Shown here one piece after another: positions 35,149 to 44,373 of a stretch of DNA of 64,000 nucleotides. The stretch is from Streptomyces sp. I6. GTDB taxonomy: Bacteria; Actinomycetota; Actinomycetes; Streptomycetales; Streptomycetaceae. A model generated the notes under the pieces. That model saw only the letters and a program-made list of their open reading frames with translations. It made no database searches and was not told where the DNA came from. The stretch's first letter is position 1; the number at the start of each line of letters is the position of its first letter. The stretch is from the NCBI GenBank assembly GCA_003725745.1, contig RHDP01000001.1:1829501-1893500 (forward strand), given 5' to 3'. A program made the translations under genes and the position numbers.

Positions 35149-36588
35149 ATGGGGATAGTTGCCGGGCTGGACAGTTCGTCCGCATTCACACGCATCGTCG
35201 TCTGCGACGCGGACACGGGCGCCGTGCTGCGCCAGGGGTACGCACCGCATCCCGTCGAGGCCAAGGCCACGGACGTCGATCCGCAGGCGTGGCTGCTGTC
35301 GCTGGGCGAGGCCGCGGCCGGGGGCCTGCTCGAAGGCGTGCAGGCCATCGGCGTGTCCGCGCAGCAGCACGGACTGATAGCGCTGGACTCCGCCGGCGCA
35401 CCGGTGCGGCCCGCGATGGTCGGCAACGACAAGCGAGCCCAGGCCGCGGCCGCCGATCTGGTCGAGGCGTTCGGCGGGCGGCAGGCGTGGGCCGAGGCCG
35501 TCGGCTCCGTACCCCAGGCCGGGCTGCCCGTGTCGAAGCTGCGCTGGCTGGCGCGGAACGAGCCGGAGGCGGCCCGGCGCACCTCGCTGGTGCTCCAGCC
35601 CCACGACTGGCTGGTGTGGCAGCTCCTGGGCCGGCCGGCGCGGAGGACGACCGACCGCGGTGCCGCGTCCGCGACCGGATACTGGTCCGCGGGCACGGGC
35701 TCGTACCGCCCCGATCTCGTCGGGCTCGCGCTCGGCCACGAGGCGGCGCTGCCCGAGGTGCTGGGGCCGGCCGACTCCGCCGGGACGACCCCGGAGGGCC
35801 TGCTGATCTCGGCCGGCACCGGGGAGACCATGGCGGCCGCGTTCGGGCTGGGGCTCGGCACGGGCGACGCGGTGGTGTCCCTCGGAGCCACCGGTTCCGT
35901 GATGGCGATCCACCACGAGGCGCTCGCGGACCCCTCCGGAATGATCACGTCGTTCGCCGACGCGACCGGTATGCATCTGCCGGTCGTGCACACGCTCAAC
36001 GCCGTACGCGCGCTGCGCGGGACCGCCGAGATGCTCGGCGTCGAGGATCTGTCCGAGCTGTCGGAGCTGGCGATGAAGTCCACCCCGGGAGCCTCCGGTC
36101 TGGTCCTGCTCCCCTATCTGGAAGGTGAGCGCACCCCGCATCTGCCGCACACCGCTGGCACCCTGACGGGTCTGCGGCGCGAGTCGATGAAGCCCGAGCA
36201 TCTGGCACGTGCCGCGTTCGAGGGCATGCTGTGCTCGCTCGCCGACGCGCTGGACGTCCTTCGCGGCAGGGGCGTGGTGGTGCGCCGGGTGTTCCTGCTG
36301 GGGCAGGCCGCGGAGCTGCCGGCGGTCCAGGCGGGCGCCCCCGCGATCTTCGCCGCGCAGGTCGTCGTGCCGCAGCCCGCCGACTACGCGGCGCGGGGCG
36401 CGGCACGGCAGGCGGCGTGGGCACTGGGCGTGGCGCAGGGGACGCTGAGCCCGCACACCCCGCCGTCCTGGCAGGGCGCGGCGGCGCAGGTCTTCGAGGC
36501 GGGTGAGGAACTCGCCGTCGGCCAGGCCGTGCGCCAGCAGTACGCGGCGACGCGCGAGCAGATCCACCCGGGGGCGTTCAACCCCTGA
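35149..36588 (+). CDS. FGGY carbohydrate kinase, xylulokinase-like
   Basis: A 479-residue sugar kinase of the actin/hexokinase fold. The N-terminal ATPase segment is MGIVAGLDSSSAFTRIVVCD. The substrate-side motif is VSAQQHGLIALD near residue 66, followed by GNDKRAQ. TTDRGAASATGYWS (about 168) and LGATGSVMAIHH (about 245) follow, with ARAAFEGMLCSLADALDVLR near 353. It phosphorylates a pentulose such as D-xylulose; exact sugar unknown. The second FGGY signature is degenerate (LLGQAAELPAVQ in place of GGGA). ATG start with no clear ribosome site and a possible leaderless promoter. No sugar isomerase or transporter nearby. Confidence 0.85.
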   Translation: MGIVAGLDSSSAFTRIVVCDADTGAVLRQGYAPHPVEAKATDVDPQAWLLSLGEAAAGGLLEGVQAIGVSAQQHGLIALDSAGAPVRPAMVGNDKRAQAAAADLVEAFGGRQAWAEAVGSVPQAGLPVSKLRWLARNEPEAARRTSLVLQPHDWLVWQLLGRPARRTTDRGAASATGYWSAGTGSYRPDLVGLALGHEAALPEVLGPADSAGTTPEGLLISAGTGETMAAAFGLGLGTGDAVVSLGATGSVMAIHHEALADPSGMITSFADATGMHLPVVHTLNAVRALRGTAEMLGVEDLSELSELAMKSTPGASGLVLLPYLEGERTPHLPHTAGTLTGLRRESMKPEHLARAAFEGMLCSLADALDVLRGRGVVVRRVFLLGQAAELPAVQAGAPAIFAAQVVVPQPADYAARGAARQAAWALGVAQGTLSPHTPPSWQGAAAQVFEAGEELAVGQAVRQQYAATREQIHPGAFNP

Positions 36589-36802
36589 CCGGTGTGCGGC
36601 TGCTGCCGGTTGACGCCCCGCCGGCGGGGCCCCACGTCCGCGCCACGGGGCCCGTCCTCGTCCGCGCCCGCGGCCGGGCCCGCCGGGCCTGCGTCCACGC
36701 GGGCGTTCTTGACCGGCCCTTGGTGAAAACCCTTGGGCGCCCGGTCGTCCGGTACCGGAGTATGGGGGCGACTCCCCGAATGCCCCCGATCGAGAGACAG
36801 CC

Positions 36803-38536
36803 GTGCTCATACGACTCCTCCGGACGTTCCTGCGTCCCCACCGGCAAGCCATCACCCTGCTGGTGACGCTGCAGCTGCTCCAGACCGGCGCCACCCTCTA
36901 TCTGCCCACGCTCAACGCGGACATCATTGACAACGGTGTCGTACGGGGGGATACCGGGTACATCCTGGCATTCGGGGCGCTGATGACCGGTATCAGCGTC
37001 GTCCAGGTCGTCTGCAGCATCGGGGCCGTGTACTACGGCGCGCGGACCGCCGCCGCGCTCGGACGGGACGTGCGGGCCGCGGTGTTCGACCGGGTGCAGT
37101 CGTTCTCGGCCCGCGAGGTGGGGCACTTCGGCGCACCGTCGCTCATCACGCGGACGACCAACGACGTCCAGCAGGTCCAGACGCTGGTGCTGATGGCGTT
37201 CACGTTGATGGTCTCGGCGCCGATCATGTGCGTCGGCGGCATCGTGCTGGCCCTCTCCCTGGACGTTCCGCTGTCGGCGGTGCTGCTCGCGGTCGTACCG
37301 GTCCTGGGCGTCTCGGTGTCGCTGATCGTCAGGAGGATGCGGCCGCTGTTCCGGACCGTGCAGGAGCGGCTCGACACGGTCAACCGGGTGCTGCGGGAGC
37401 AGATCACCGGAAACCGCGTGATCAGGGCCTTCGTGAAGGACACCTACGAGGCGGGGCGGTTCCGCCTGGCGAACACCGAACTGACGGACGTGTCGATGGC
37501 GACGGGCCGTCTGATGGCCCTGATGTTCCCCATCGTGATGACCGTCGTGAACGTGTCGAGCGTCGCCGTCGTCTGGTTCGGCGCCCATCGCATCGACAGC
37601 GGCGCCATGCAGATCGGCGCCCTCACCGCCTTCCTCGCCTATCTGATGCAGATCGTCATGGCCGTGATGATGGCCACCTTCATGTTCATGATGGTGCCGC
37701 GCGCCGAGGTCTGCGCCGAGCGCATCGCCGAGGTCCTGGCGACCGAGTCGAGTGTGGTGCCGCCGATCACCCCGGTCCGCGAGACGGCGCGGCACGGCCA
37801 TCTGGAGGTCCGCGGGGCGGGCTTCCGCTATCCGGGCGCGGAGCAGCCCGTGCTGTACGGGGTGGATCTGCTGGCCCGGCCCGGGGAGACGACCGCGATC
37901 ATCGGCTCGACGGGCAGCGGCAAGTCGACCCTGCTGGGGCTCGTTCCGAGGCTGTTCGACGCCACCGGCGGCGAGGTCCTCGTCAACGGTGTCGACGTAC
38001 GGGAGCTGGATCCGGCGCTGATGGCGCGGACCGTGGGGCTGGTCCCGCAGAAGCCGTACCTCTTCTCCGGGACGGTCGCGACGAACCTGCGCTACGGGAA
38101 TCCCGCTGCGAGCGACGAGGAGCTGTGGCGGGCGCTGGAGGTCGCGCAGGCCGCGGACTTCGTGCGCGAGCTGGACGGCGGGCTCGACGCGCCCGTCGCC
38201 CAGGGCGGCACGAACGTGTCGGGCGGCCAGCGGCAGCGGCTCGCGATCGCGCGCACGCTGGTGCAGCGGCCGGAGATCTATCTGTTCGACGACTCCTTCT
38301 CCGCGCTGGACTACGCGACCGACGCGGCACTGCGCGGCGCTCTGGCCCTGGAGACGGCCGAATCGACGGTCGTGATCGTCGCCCAGCGGGTGTCGACGAT
38401 CCGCGACGCCGACCGGATCGTGGTCCTCGACGAGGGCCGGGTCGTCGGCACGGGCCGCCATCACGAACTGATGGACGGCAACGAGACATACCGGGAGATC
38501 GTCCTCTCCCAGCTGACAGAGGCGGAGGCTGCCTGA
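36803..38536 (+). CDS. ABC exporter subunit 1 (TMD-NBD)
   Basis: A 577-residue half-transporter: six helices (residues 20-300, starting near LLVTLQLLQTGATLYL) then a nucleotide-binding domain with Walker A STGSGKST (about 368), signature NVSGGQRQRLAIART (about 470), Walker B IYLFDDSFSALD (about 492) and H-loop. The switch His is replaced: VIVAQRVS has Gln where most have His. This is typical of one partner of heterodimeric exporters such as TM287/288 types. GTG start. The stop overlaps the next start (ATGA), so the two subunits are coupled. Substrate unknown; multidrug or lipid export is usual. Confidence 0.9.
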   Translation: MLIRLLRTFLRPHRQAITLLVTLQLLQTGATLYLPTLNADIIDNGVVRGDTGYILAFGALMTGISVVQVVCSIGAVYYGARTAAALGRDVRAAVFDRVQSFSAREVGHFGAPSLITRTTNDVQQVQTLVLMAFTLMVSAPIMCVGGIVLALSLDVPLSAVLLAVVPVLGVSVSLIVRRMRPLFRTVQERLDTVNRVLREQITGNRVIRAFVKDTYEAGRFRLANTELTDVSMATGRLMALMFPIVMTVVNVSSVAVVWFGAHRIDSGAMQIGALTAFLAYLMQIVMAVMMATFMFMMVPRAEVCAERIAEVLATESSVVPPITPVRETARHGHLEVRGAGFRYPGAEQPVLYGVDLLARPGETTAIIGSTGSGKSTLLGLVPRLFDATGGEVLVNGVDVRELDPALMARTVGLVPQKPYLFSGTVATNLRYGNPAASDEELWRALEVAQAADFVRELDGGLDAPVAQGGTNVSGGQRQRLAIARTLVQRPEIYLFDDSFSALDYATDAALRGALALETAESTVVIVAQRVSTIRDADRIVVLDEGRVVGTGRHHELMDGNETYREIVLSQLTEAEAA

Positions 38537-40460
38537 TGGCCGGTCCCGGTGGACGCATGATGCTGGGCCAGTCCGGCGAGCGCAGCATGGACTTCAAGGG
38601 CTCGGGACGGCGGCTGCTCCGGCAGCTGCTGCCGGAGAAGGGGGCCCTGTGGGTGATGGTCACGGCCGGCGTGGGGAGCGTGGCGCTGTCGGTGGCCGGC
38701 CCGTGGATCCTCGGCAAGGCCACCGACCTGGTCTTCGCGGGCGTCGTGGGACGGGAGCTGCCGGCCGGGCTGTCCGGGACCAGGCCGTCGAGGCGCTGCG
38801 CGAGCGCGGTGACGGAGGCCTGGCGGACATGCTGTCCGCGGTGGACTTCACACCCGGCCGCGGAATCGACTTCACGGCCGTCGGCGGGGTGCTGCTCGTG
38901 GCGCTCGCGGTGTTCGCGGCCGCGGGGCTGCTGATGCTGGTGTCCACCCGGGCGTCGACCCGGGTCATCAACCGGACCGTCTACCGGATGCGCGAGGACG
39001 TGCAGGCGAAGCTGGCGCGGTTGCCGCTGTCGTACTTCGACCAGGCCAGACGCGGTGAGGTGCTGAGCAGGGCGACGAACGACATCGACAACATCTCGCA
39101 GACGATGCAGCAGTCGATGGGCCAGCTCATCAACTCCCTGCTGACGATCGTGGGTGTGCTGGCGATGATGTTCTGGATCTCGCCGCTGCTGGCCCTGGTC
39201 GCGCTGGTGACCGTGCCGCTCTCGGTGGCGGTGGCCGCGCGGGTCGGGAAGCTCTCCCAGCCGCAGTTCGTCCGGCAGTGGCAGTCCACGGGCCGGCTCA
39301 ACGCGCACATCGAGGAGATGTACTCCGGCCACACCCTGGTGAAGGTCTTCGGGCGCCAGGGGCAGTCGGCGGAGGAGTTCGCCGAGCAGAACGAGGCGCT
39401 GTACGAGGCGGGGTTCCGGGCCCAGTTCGGCAGCGGGGTCATGCAGCCGCTGATGTACTTCGTCTCCAACCTGAACTACGTGCTGGTGGCGGTCGTCGGC
39501 GGGCTGCGGGTCGCGTCCGGCACGCTGTCGATCGGCGAGGTGCAGGCGTTCATCCAGTACTCTCGGCAGTTCTCGATGCCGCTGACGCAGGTGGCGTCGA
39601 TGGCGAACCTGGTGCAGTCCGGGGTGGCGTCCGCCGAGCGGATCTTCGATCTGCTGGACGCCGAGGAGCAGGCCCCCGACCCGGTCCGCGGCGCCGGTCC
39701 CGTGGAGGCGCGGGGCGCGGTCGCACTGGAGAAGGTGTCCTTCCGCTACGACCCGCTGAAGCCGCTCATCGAGGATCTGTCGCTGGCGGTCGAGCCGGGC
39801 CAGAAGGTCGCGATCGTCGGCCCGACGGGGGCCGGCAAGACCACGCTGGTCAATCTGCTGATGCGGTTCTACGAGGTGACCGGCGGCCGGATCACCCTGG
39901 ACGGGGTCGACGCGGCCGCGATGTCCCGGGACGAGCTGCGCGCCGGGATCGGGATGGTGCTTCAGGACACCTGGCTGTTCGGCGGCACGATAGCCGAGAA
40001 CATCGCCTACGGCTCCTCCCGCGAGGTCACCCGGGAGGAGATCGAGGAGGCGGCGCGGGCGGCCCACGCCGACCGCTTCGTGCGGACCCTTCCCGACGGC
40101 TACGACACGGTCCTCGACGACGAGGGGTCCGGCGTCAGCGCCGGAGAGAAGCAGCTGATCACGATTGCCCGGGCGTTCCTGTCCGACCCGGCGATCCTGG
40201 TGCTGGACGAGGCCACGAGCTCGGTCGACACCCGCACCGAGGTGCTGATCCAGAAGGCGATGGCCCGGCTCGCCCACGGCCGCACGTCGTTCGTGATCGC
40301 GCACCGGCTCTCCACCGTCAGGGACGCGGACGTGATCCTGGTGATGGAGAACGGTTCCATCGTCGAACAGGGCACGCACGAGGAGCTGCTGCCGGCGGGG
40401 GGCGCGTACGCGCGGCTGTACGCGGCGCAGTTCGCTCAGGCGGTCGCCGAGGTCGACTGA
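38536..40460 (+). pseudogene. ABC exporter subunit 2, frameshifted
   Basis: The partner half-transporter, about 641 residues when joined: MAGPGGRMMLGQSGERSM, the first helix, then after one missing base near 38774-38778 (TCCGGGACC; adding a C gives LSRDQAVEALRERGD) an intact remainder. TMD, then Walker A GPTGAGKTT, Q-loop VLQDTWLFGG, signature GVSAGEKQLITIARAFL, Walker B ILVLDEATSSVD and switch VIAHRLSTV. This subunit has the canonical His and Glu, complementing the Gln and Asp in subunit 1, which is the expected asymmetric pair. An extra loop (about 75-110) in the first extracellular region, where the slip occurs, is typical of this subunit. Probably intact in the organism. Confidence 0.85.
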
Positions 40461-40676
40461 CCCGGCGCCGCGCAGCAGCGGGCGGAGACCCGGGGGCGCC
40501 GCTCCGGCCGCGGGGGCCACCGGCCGTGCGCCCCGCCGGGTCGGGGGTCCCGTTCGCCCGGGCCCGGCGGGGCTCTCGGCCGGGGCCCGGTGGGGGTTGC
40601 GCCCGGTGGCCCGGCCGCGGGCCACCGGCCGACAGGCCCGCGGCCCGCGGCCGGGCCCCTGCGGGGGTGTGAACGG
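40461..40676. terminator. Convergent intergenic, GC-rich hairpins
   Basis: Between convergent exporter and sigma-factor genes. Several nested inverted repeats of CCGGCC/GGCCGG and GGCCCGCGG type (about 40600-40665) can form a bidirectional terminator. No gene seen. Confidence 0.45.
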
Positions 40677-42026
40677 TCAGTCGAGATAGCCGCGCAACTG
40701 GTCGGCATAGGCGTGGTCGCGCAGCTTGCCGAGGGTCTTGGACTCGATCTGCCGGATGCGTTCACGGGTGACGCCGAAGATCCGGCCGATCTCCTCGAGG
40801 GTGCGGGGCCGGCCGTCGGCCAGTCCGTATCGCAGCTGGACCACCTTGCGCTCCCGCTCGCCGAGCGTGGAGAGGACGGCTTCGAGGTGCTGCCGCAGCA
40901 GCAGGAAGGCGGCGGACTCCACGGGTGACGCGGCGTCGCCGTCCTCGATGAGGTCGCCGAGGGCGACGTCGTCCTCCTCGCCGACCGGCGCGTGCAGCGA
41001 CACCGGTTCCTGGGCGAGCCGCAGGACCTCGCCGACGCGTTCGGGCGCAAGATCGAGCTGGGCGGCGACCTCCTCGGCCGTGGGTTCGTAGCCGCGTTCC
41101 TGGAGCAGCCTCCGCTGGACCCGTACGACCCGGTTGATGAGTTCCACGACATGGACGGGCACACGGATGGTCCGGGCCTGGTCGGCGAGAGCCCGGGACA
41201 TGGCCTGGCGGATCCACCAGGTCGCGTACGTGGAGAACTTGTAGCCGCGCGCGTAGTCGAACTTCTCGACGGCACGGATCAGCCCGAGGTTGCCCTCCTG
41301 GACGAGGTCGAGCATGGTCAGCCCGCGCCCGACGTACCGCTTGGCGACGGACACGACGAGCCGCAGATTGGCCTCGATGAGCCGGCGCTTGGCCATCCGG
41401 CCCATGACGACGAGCCGGTCGAGGTCGAGGGCGAGCTGGGAGTCGAGGTCGGGGGTGCTGCCCAGCTTCTCCTCGGCGAAGAGGCCCGCCTCCACCCGTC
41501 GGGCGAGCTCCACCTCCTCGGCTGCGCTGAGCAGCGGGATCCTCCCGATCTCCCGCAGATACTGCCGGAACAGGTCGGAGGAGGGCGCGTGGCCGCCCGC
41601 GTCCCTGCGGGCAGGCGGCCCGGGGGACTCGAGAAGCATGGGTGAGGCGGAAGGGCCGTGGGGCTCGCTTGACTCGCGGGGCTCGCCTGGTTCAGGGAAC
41701 TCGGGGGACTCGGGGGACTCGGGGGACTCGGGAAGCACGGGTGGCTCGGCAGACCGGCGTGAACCGGCGAACCCGTAGGACCCGGCGAACCCGTGCGACC
41801 CGGCAGGCCCTCGGGACTCGGCAGGCCCTCGGGACTCGGCGGGCCCGTGGGACTCGGCGGGCCCGTGGGACTCGGCGGGCTCGGGCGGGCCCTCCGCTCC
41901 GGGTCCGTCCTCCGCCTCCATGACGTCCGGCACCGGTGGGGGCTCGTTCTCGGGGTGGTGCGCTGCCCGGCTCTGCGGCGGGACCGCCGTGCACGGTTCG
42001 GCTTCGGTCAGGGTGCGGGTCTGCAC
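40677..42026 (-). CDS. hrdA: RNA polymerase sigma factor, HrdA-like (sigma-70 group)
   Basis: A 449-residue group 1/2 sigma factor. Region 1.2 starts at [16 protein letters not shown] (about 150). Region 2 has [20 protein letters not shown] and the -10-recognition segment [20 protein letters not shown]. Region 3 is followed by region 4.2 [20 protein letters not shown]. The first ~140 residues are a Glu/Pro/Ser-rich low-complexity segment with [12 protein letters not shown] and PESPES repeats. Its position beside dnaG matches my memory of S. coelicolor hrdA (SCO2465), not the essential hrdB. It directs transcription of an alternative promoter set. The GTG start has GGAGGTCG upstream. The family is certain; the paralog name rests on synteny. 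Confidence 0.85.
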   Translation of the reverse strand: MQTRTLTEAEPCTAVPPQSRAAHHPENEPPPVPDVMEAEDGPGAEGPPEPAESHGPAESHGPAESRGPAESRGPAGSHGFAGSYGFAGSRRSAEPPVLPESPESPESPEFPEPGEPRESSEPHGPSASPMLLESPGPPARRDAGGHAPSSDLFRQYLREIGRIPLLSAAEEVELARRVEAGLFAEEKLGSTPDLDSQLALDLDRLVVMGRMAKRRLIEANLRLVVSVAKRYVGRGLTMLDLVQEGNLGLIRAVEKFDYARGYKFSTYATWWIRQAMSRALADQARTIRVPVHVVELINRVVRVQRRLLQERGYEPTAEEVAAQLDLAPERVGEVLRLAQEPVSLHAPVGEEDDVALGDLIEDGDAASPVESAAFLLLRQHLEAVLSTLGERERKVVQLRYGLADGRPRTLEEIGRIFGVTRERIRQIESKTLGKLRDHAYADQLRGYLD

Positions 42027-42456
42027 GGGGGCGACCTCCAGAGTGGATGCTGCCGGTCGGGGGCAGGCGGCAGCGGGACGGGGACGGCGGCCGGGCCGCT
42101 GTCCGTCCCGTACACGATGAGCGGATCCGCGGGATTGAGTGGCCCACCTGCCGTGGACCGGCCGCGCTCCGGGGACTCAGGCACCGCACCCCAGTGTGGG
42201 GTACGACACATCACTGCCACGAGGGGCGTGCGGTGACTTTTTGCGTCCGGTGCGTAACCGCGCGGTTACCGGTGGGCCGGGTGGTGCGGGCGCCGGGACG
42301 GTCCGCCCGTCGGGCGCCGACAGGAGGCGCAGGGGGCGGGGCGCGCCTCCCACCGGTCCCGCTGAGCAGCGGAGCGGCTTGGAGGCCCGGCGCCGGGTCC
42401 CGTCACGGCGGCGCCGGCGCCGGGCCGCGTCAGGGCGCGTCGGCGCCGCGGTTGCG
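42027..42456. promoter_or_regulatory. Sigma-factor upstream region with palindrome
   Basis: 430 bases without a gene between dnaG and the sigma factor. A perfect 16-base palindrome GTAACCGCGCGGTTAC lies at 42254-42269 and is a candidate operator. At 42430-42456 there is a near-perfect 27-base duplicate of the dnaG 3' end (see repeat entry). Confidence 0.5.
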
Positions 42457-42483
42457 TCAGAGCGCGTCGGCGCCGCGGTTGCG
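42430..42483. repeat. Tandem duplication of dnaG 3' end
   Basis: Two adjacent 27-base copies of TCAGRGCGCGTCGGCGCC plus GCGGTTGCG. The second (42457-42483) contains the last eight codons and stop of dnaG; the first (42430-42456) is a copy just beyond the stop, with one mismatch. Confidence 0.85.
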
Positions 42484-44364
42484 GAGCGACTGGGCGTACT
42501 GCTGAAGCACCCAGAGCTCGTTCTGCACGGCGGCGGTCCGCTGGGGGTCGGCCTGGGCACCGACACGGGCCAGGGTGCCCTGGACCTCGCGGATGCGGCG
42601 GTCGACGGCGCGCAGCCGGACCTGGACGAGCTGGACGCCTGCGTAGCTCTCGTCGACGGTCCTGGAGTGGACGGATTCCACCGCGAGTTCGGTGACCGTC
42701 GCGCGGACCGAGTCGTCGGGCGCGGCTTCCCGGACGCGGGCCAGATAGGCGGGCGGGTCGGGGACGCCCGGCTCCGCACCGCCCGCGTCGGCGATCGCCT
42801 GGCGCACGGCGGCGTACGGCGGGGCCGTGAACTCGTCGGCCCCGTAGGCGTCGAACGCGGGCGAAACCAGCTCCGGGTGCTGGAGCGCGAGCTTGAGCAG
42901 CTCCCGCTCGGTGCGGTGGGCGGGACTGCGCAGATTGAGCGCCGGCCCGTCCGGGCGCGGGGCGGGGGATGCGGAGCCGAACGGCGGGGCGTGGGGTGCG
43001 GGGGCCGGTCCCCGGCCGCCGCCGTTCCCCCGCTCCCGTGCCCACCGGGCGAGTTGTGCGACGCGGCGGACCACGAACTGGGTGTCGAGGATGCCGAGCA
43101 GGCCGGCCAGCTGGACGGCGACCTCGTGCTGGGAGGCGCTGTTCTTGATCCGCGCGACGATGGGCGCCGCCTCGTCGAGGGCGGCTGCCCTGCCGACCGG
43201 GGTCTCCAGGTCGTACGCCTTGACGATCTGCCGGATCGCGAACTCGAACAGCTGGTTGCGCGGCTCGGCCAGCTCCCGTACGGCCTCGTCGCCCTTGGCG
43301 AGCCGCAGATCGCACGGGTCCATGCCGTCCGGGGCGACGGCGATGAAGGTCTCCGCGGCGAACTTCTGGTCGTCCTCGAACGCCCGGAGTGCTGCCTTCT
43401 GGCCGGCCGCGTCGCCGTCGAAGGTGAAGATCACCTTGGCGCTGCCGTTGTCCATCAGCAGCCGGCGGAGGATCTTGATGTGGTCGCCGCCGAAGGCGGT
43501 GCCGCAGGTCGCGATCGCCGTCGTGACGCCCGCGAGGTGGCAGGCCATCACGTCCGTGTACCCCTCGACGACCACGGCGCGGCTGGACTTGGCGATCTCC
43601 TTCTTCGCCAGGTCGATGCCGTAGAGCACCTGGGACTTGCGGTAGATCGCGGTCTCCGGGGTGTTCAGGTACTTCGGGCCGTTGTCGTCGTCGCGGAGCC
43701 GGCGCGCGCCGAAGCCGACCACATCGCCGGAGATGTCCCGGATCGGCCACATCAGCCGGCCGCGGAAGCGGTCGATGGGGCCGCGGCGGCCCTCCTGGGA
43801 GAGACCGGAGAGCAGCAGTTCCTTGTCGGAGAAGCCCTTGCCGCGCAGGAAGCGGGTGAGGTGGTCCCAGCCGGCCGGGCTGTAGCCCACGCCGAAGTGC
43901 TGTGCGGCCGCCTGGTCGAAGCCGCGCTCCGCGAGGAACCTCCGGCCGGTCTCGGCCTCCGCCCCGTCGAGCTGCTCGGCGTAGTAGCGGGCCGCGATGC
44001 GGTGGGCCTCCACCAGGCGGATGCGCTCGCCGCGCTGGTGGGCCGGGTTGTACCCGCCCTCCTCGTAGCGCAGGGTGATGCCGGCCTGGGCCGCGAGGCG
44101 CTCGACCGCCTCGGAGAACGACAGATGGTCGATCTTCATCACGAAGGCGATGGTGTCCCCGCCCTCCTGGCAGCCGAAGCAGTGGAAGAGGCCCTTGCCC
44201 GGACTGACCTGGAAGGAGGGGGACTTCTCGTCGTGGAAGGGGCACAGGCCCTTGAGGTTGCCGCCGCCCGCGTTGCGCAGCTGGAGGTACTCGGACACGA
44301 CGGAGTCGATGGGGACCGCGTCCCGCACCGCCTTCACGTCGTCGTCGTTGATCCGTCCCGCCAC
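42457..44364 (-). CDS. dnaG: DNA primase DnaG
   Basis: A 635-residue bacterial primase that makes RNA primers at the replication fork. The N-terminal zinc-binding domain has LCPFHDEKSPSF and LFHCFGCQEGGD (Cys-His-Cys-Cys ligands, about residues 40-65). The RNA-polymerase core has YLNTPETAIYRKSQVLYG. The TOPRIM domain follows, with VVVEGYTDVMA and its Glu (about 265) and TFDGDAAGQKAALRAF with acidic residues (about 315). The C-terminal helicase-interaction domain (about 480-635) is divergent, as in other Streptomyces. The gene lies nine bases downstream of the FAD oxidoreductase, so it is probably read from that promoter. GTG start. Confidence 0.96.
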   Translation of the reverse strand: MAGRINDDDVKAVRDAVPIDSVVSEYLQLRNAGGGNLKGLCPFHDEKSPSFQVSPGKGLFHCFGCQEGGDTIAFVMKIDHLSFSEAVERLAAQAGITLRYEEGGYNPAHQRGERIRLVEAHRIAARYYAEQLDGAEAETGRRFLAERGFDQAAAQHFGVGYSPAGWDHLTRFLRGKGFSDKELLLSGLSQEGRRGPIDRFRGRLMWPIRDISGDVVGFGARRLRDDDNGPKYLNTPETAIYRKSQVLYGIDLAKKEIAKSSRAVVVEGYTDVMACHLAGVTTAIATCGTAFGGDHIKILRRLLMDNGSAKVIFTFDGDAAGQKAALRAFEDDQKFAAETFIAVAPDGMDPCDLRLAKGDEAVRELAEPRNQLFEFAIRQIVKAYDLETPVGRAAALDEAAPIVARIKNSASQHEVAVQLAGLLGILDTQFVVRRVAQLARWARERGNGGGRGPAPAPHAPPFGSASPAPRPDGPALNLRSPAHRTERELLKLALQHPELVSPAFDAYGADEFTAPPYAAVRQAIADAGGAEPGVPDPPAYLARVREAAPDDSVRATVTELAVESVHSRTVDESYAGVQLVQVRLRAVDRRIREVQGTLARVGAQADPQRTAAVQNELWVLQQYAQSLRNRGADAL

Positions 44365-44373
44365 GGGTGAATC

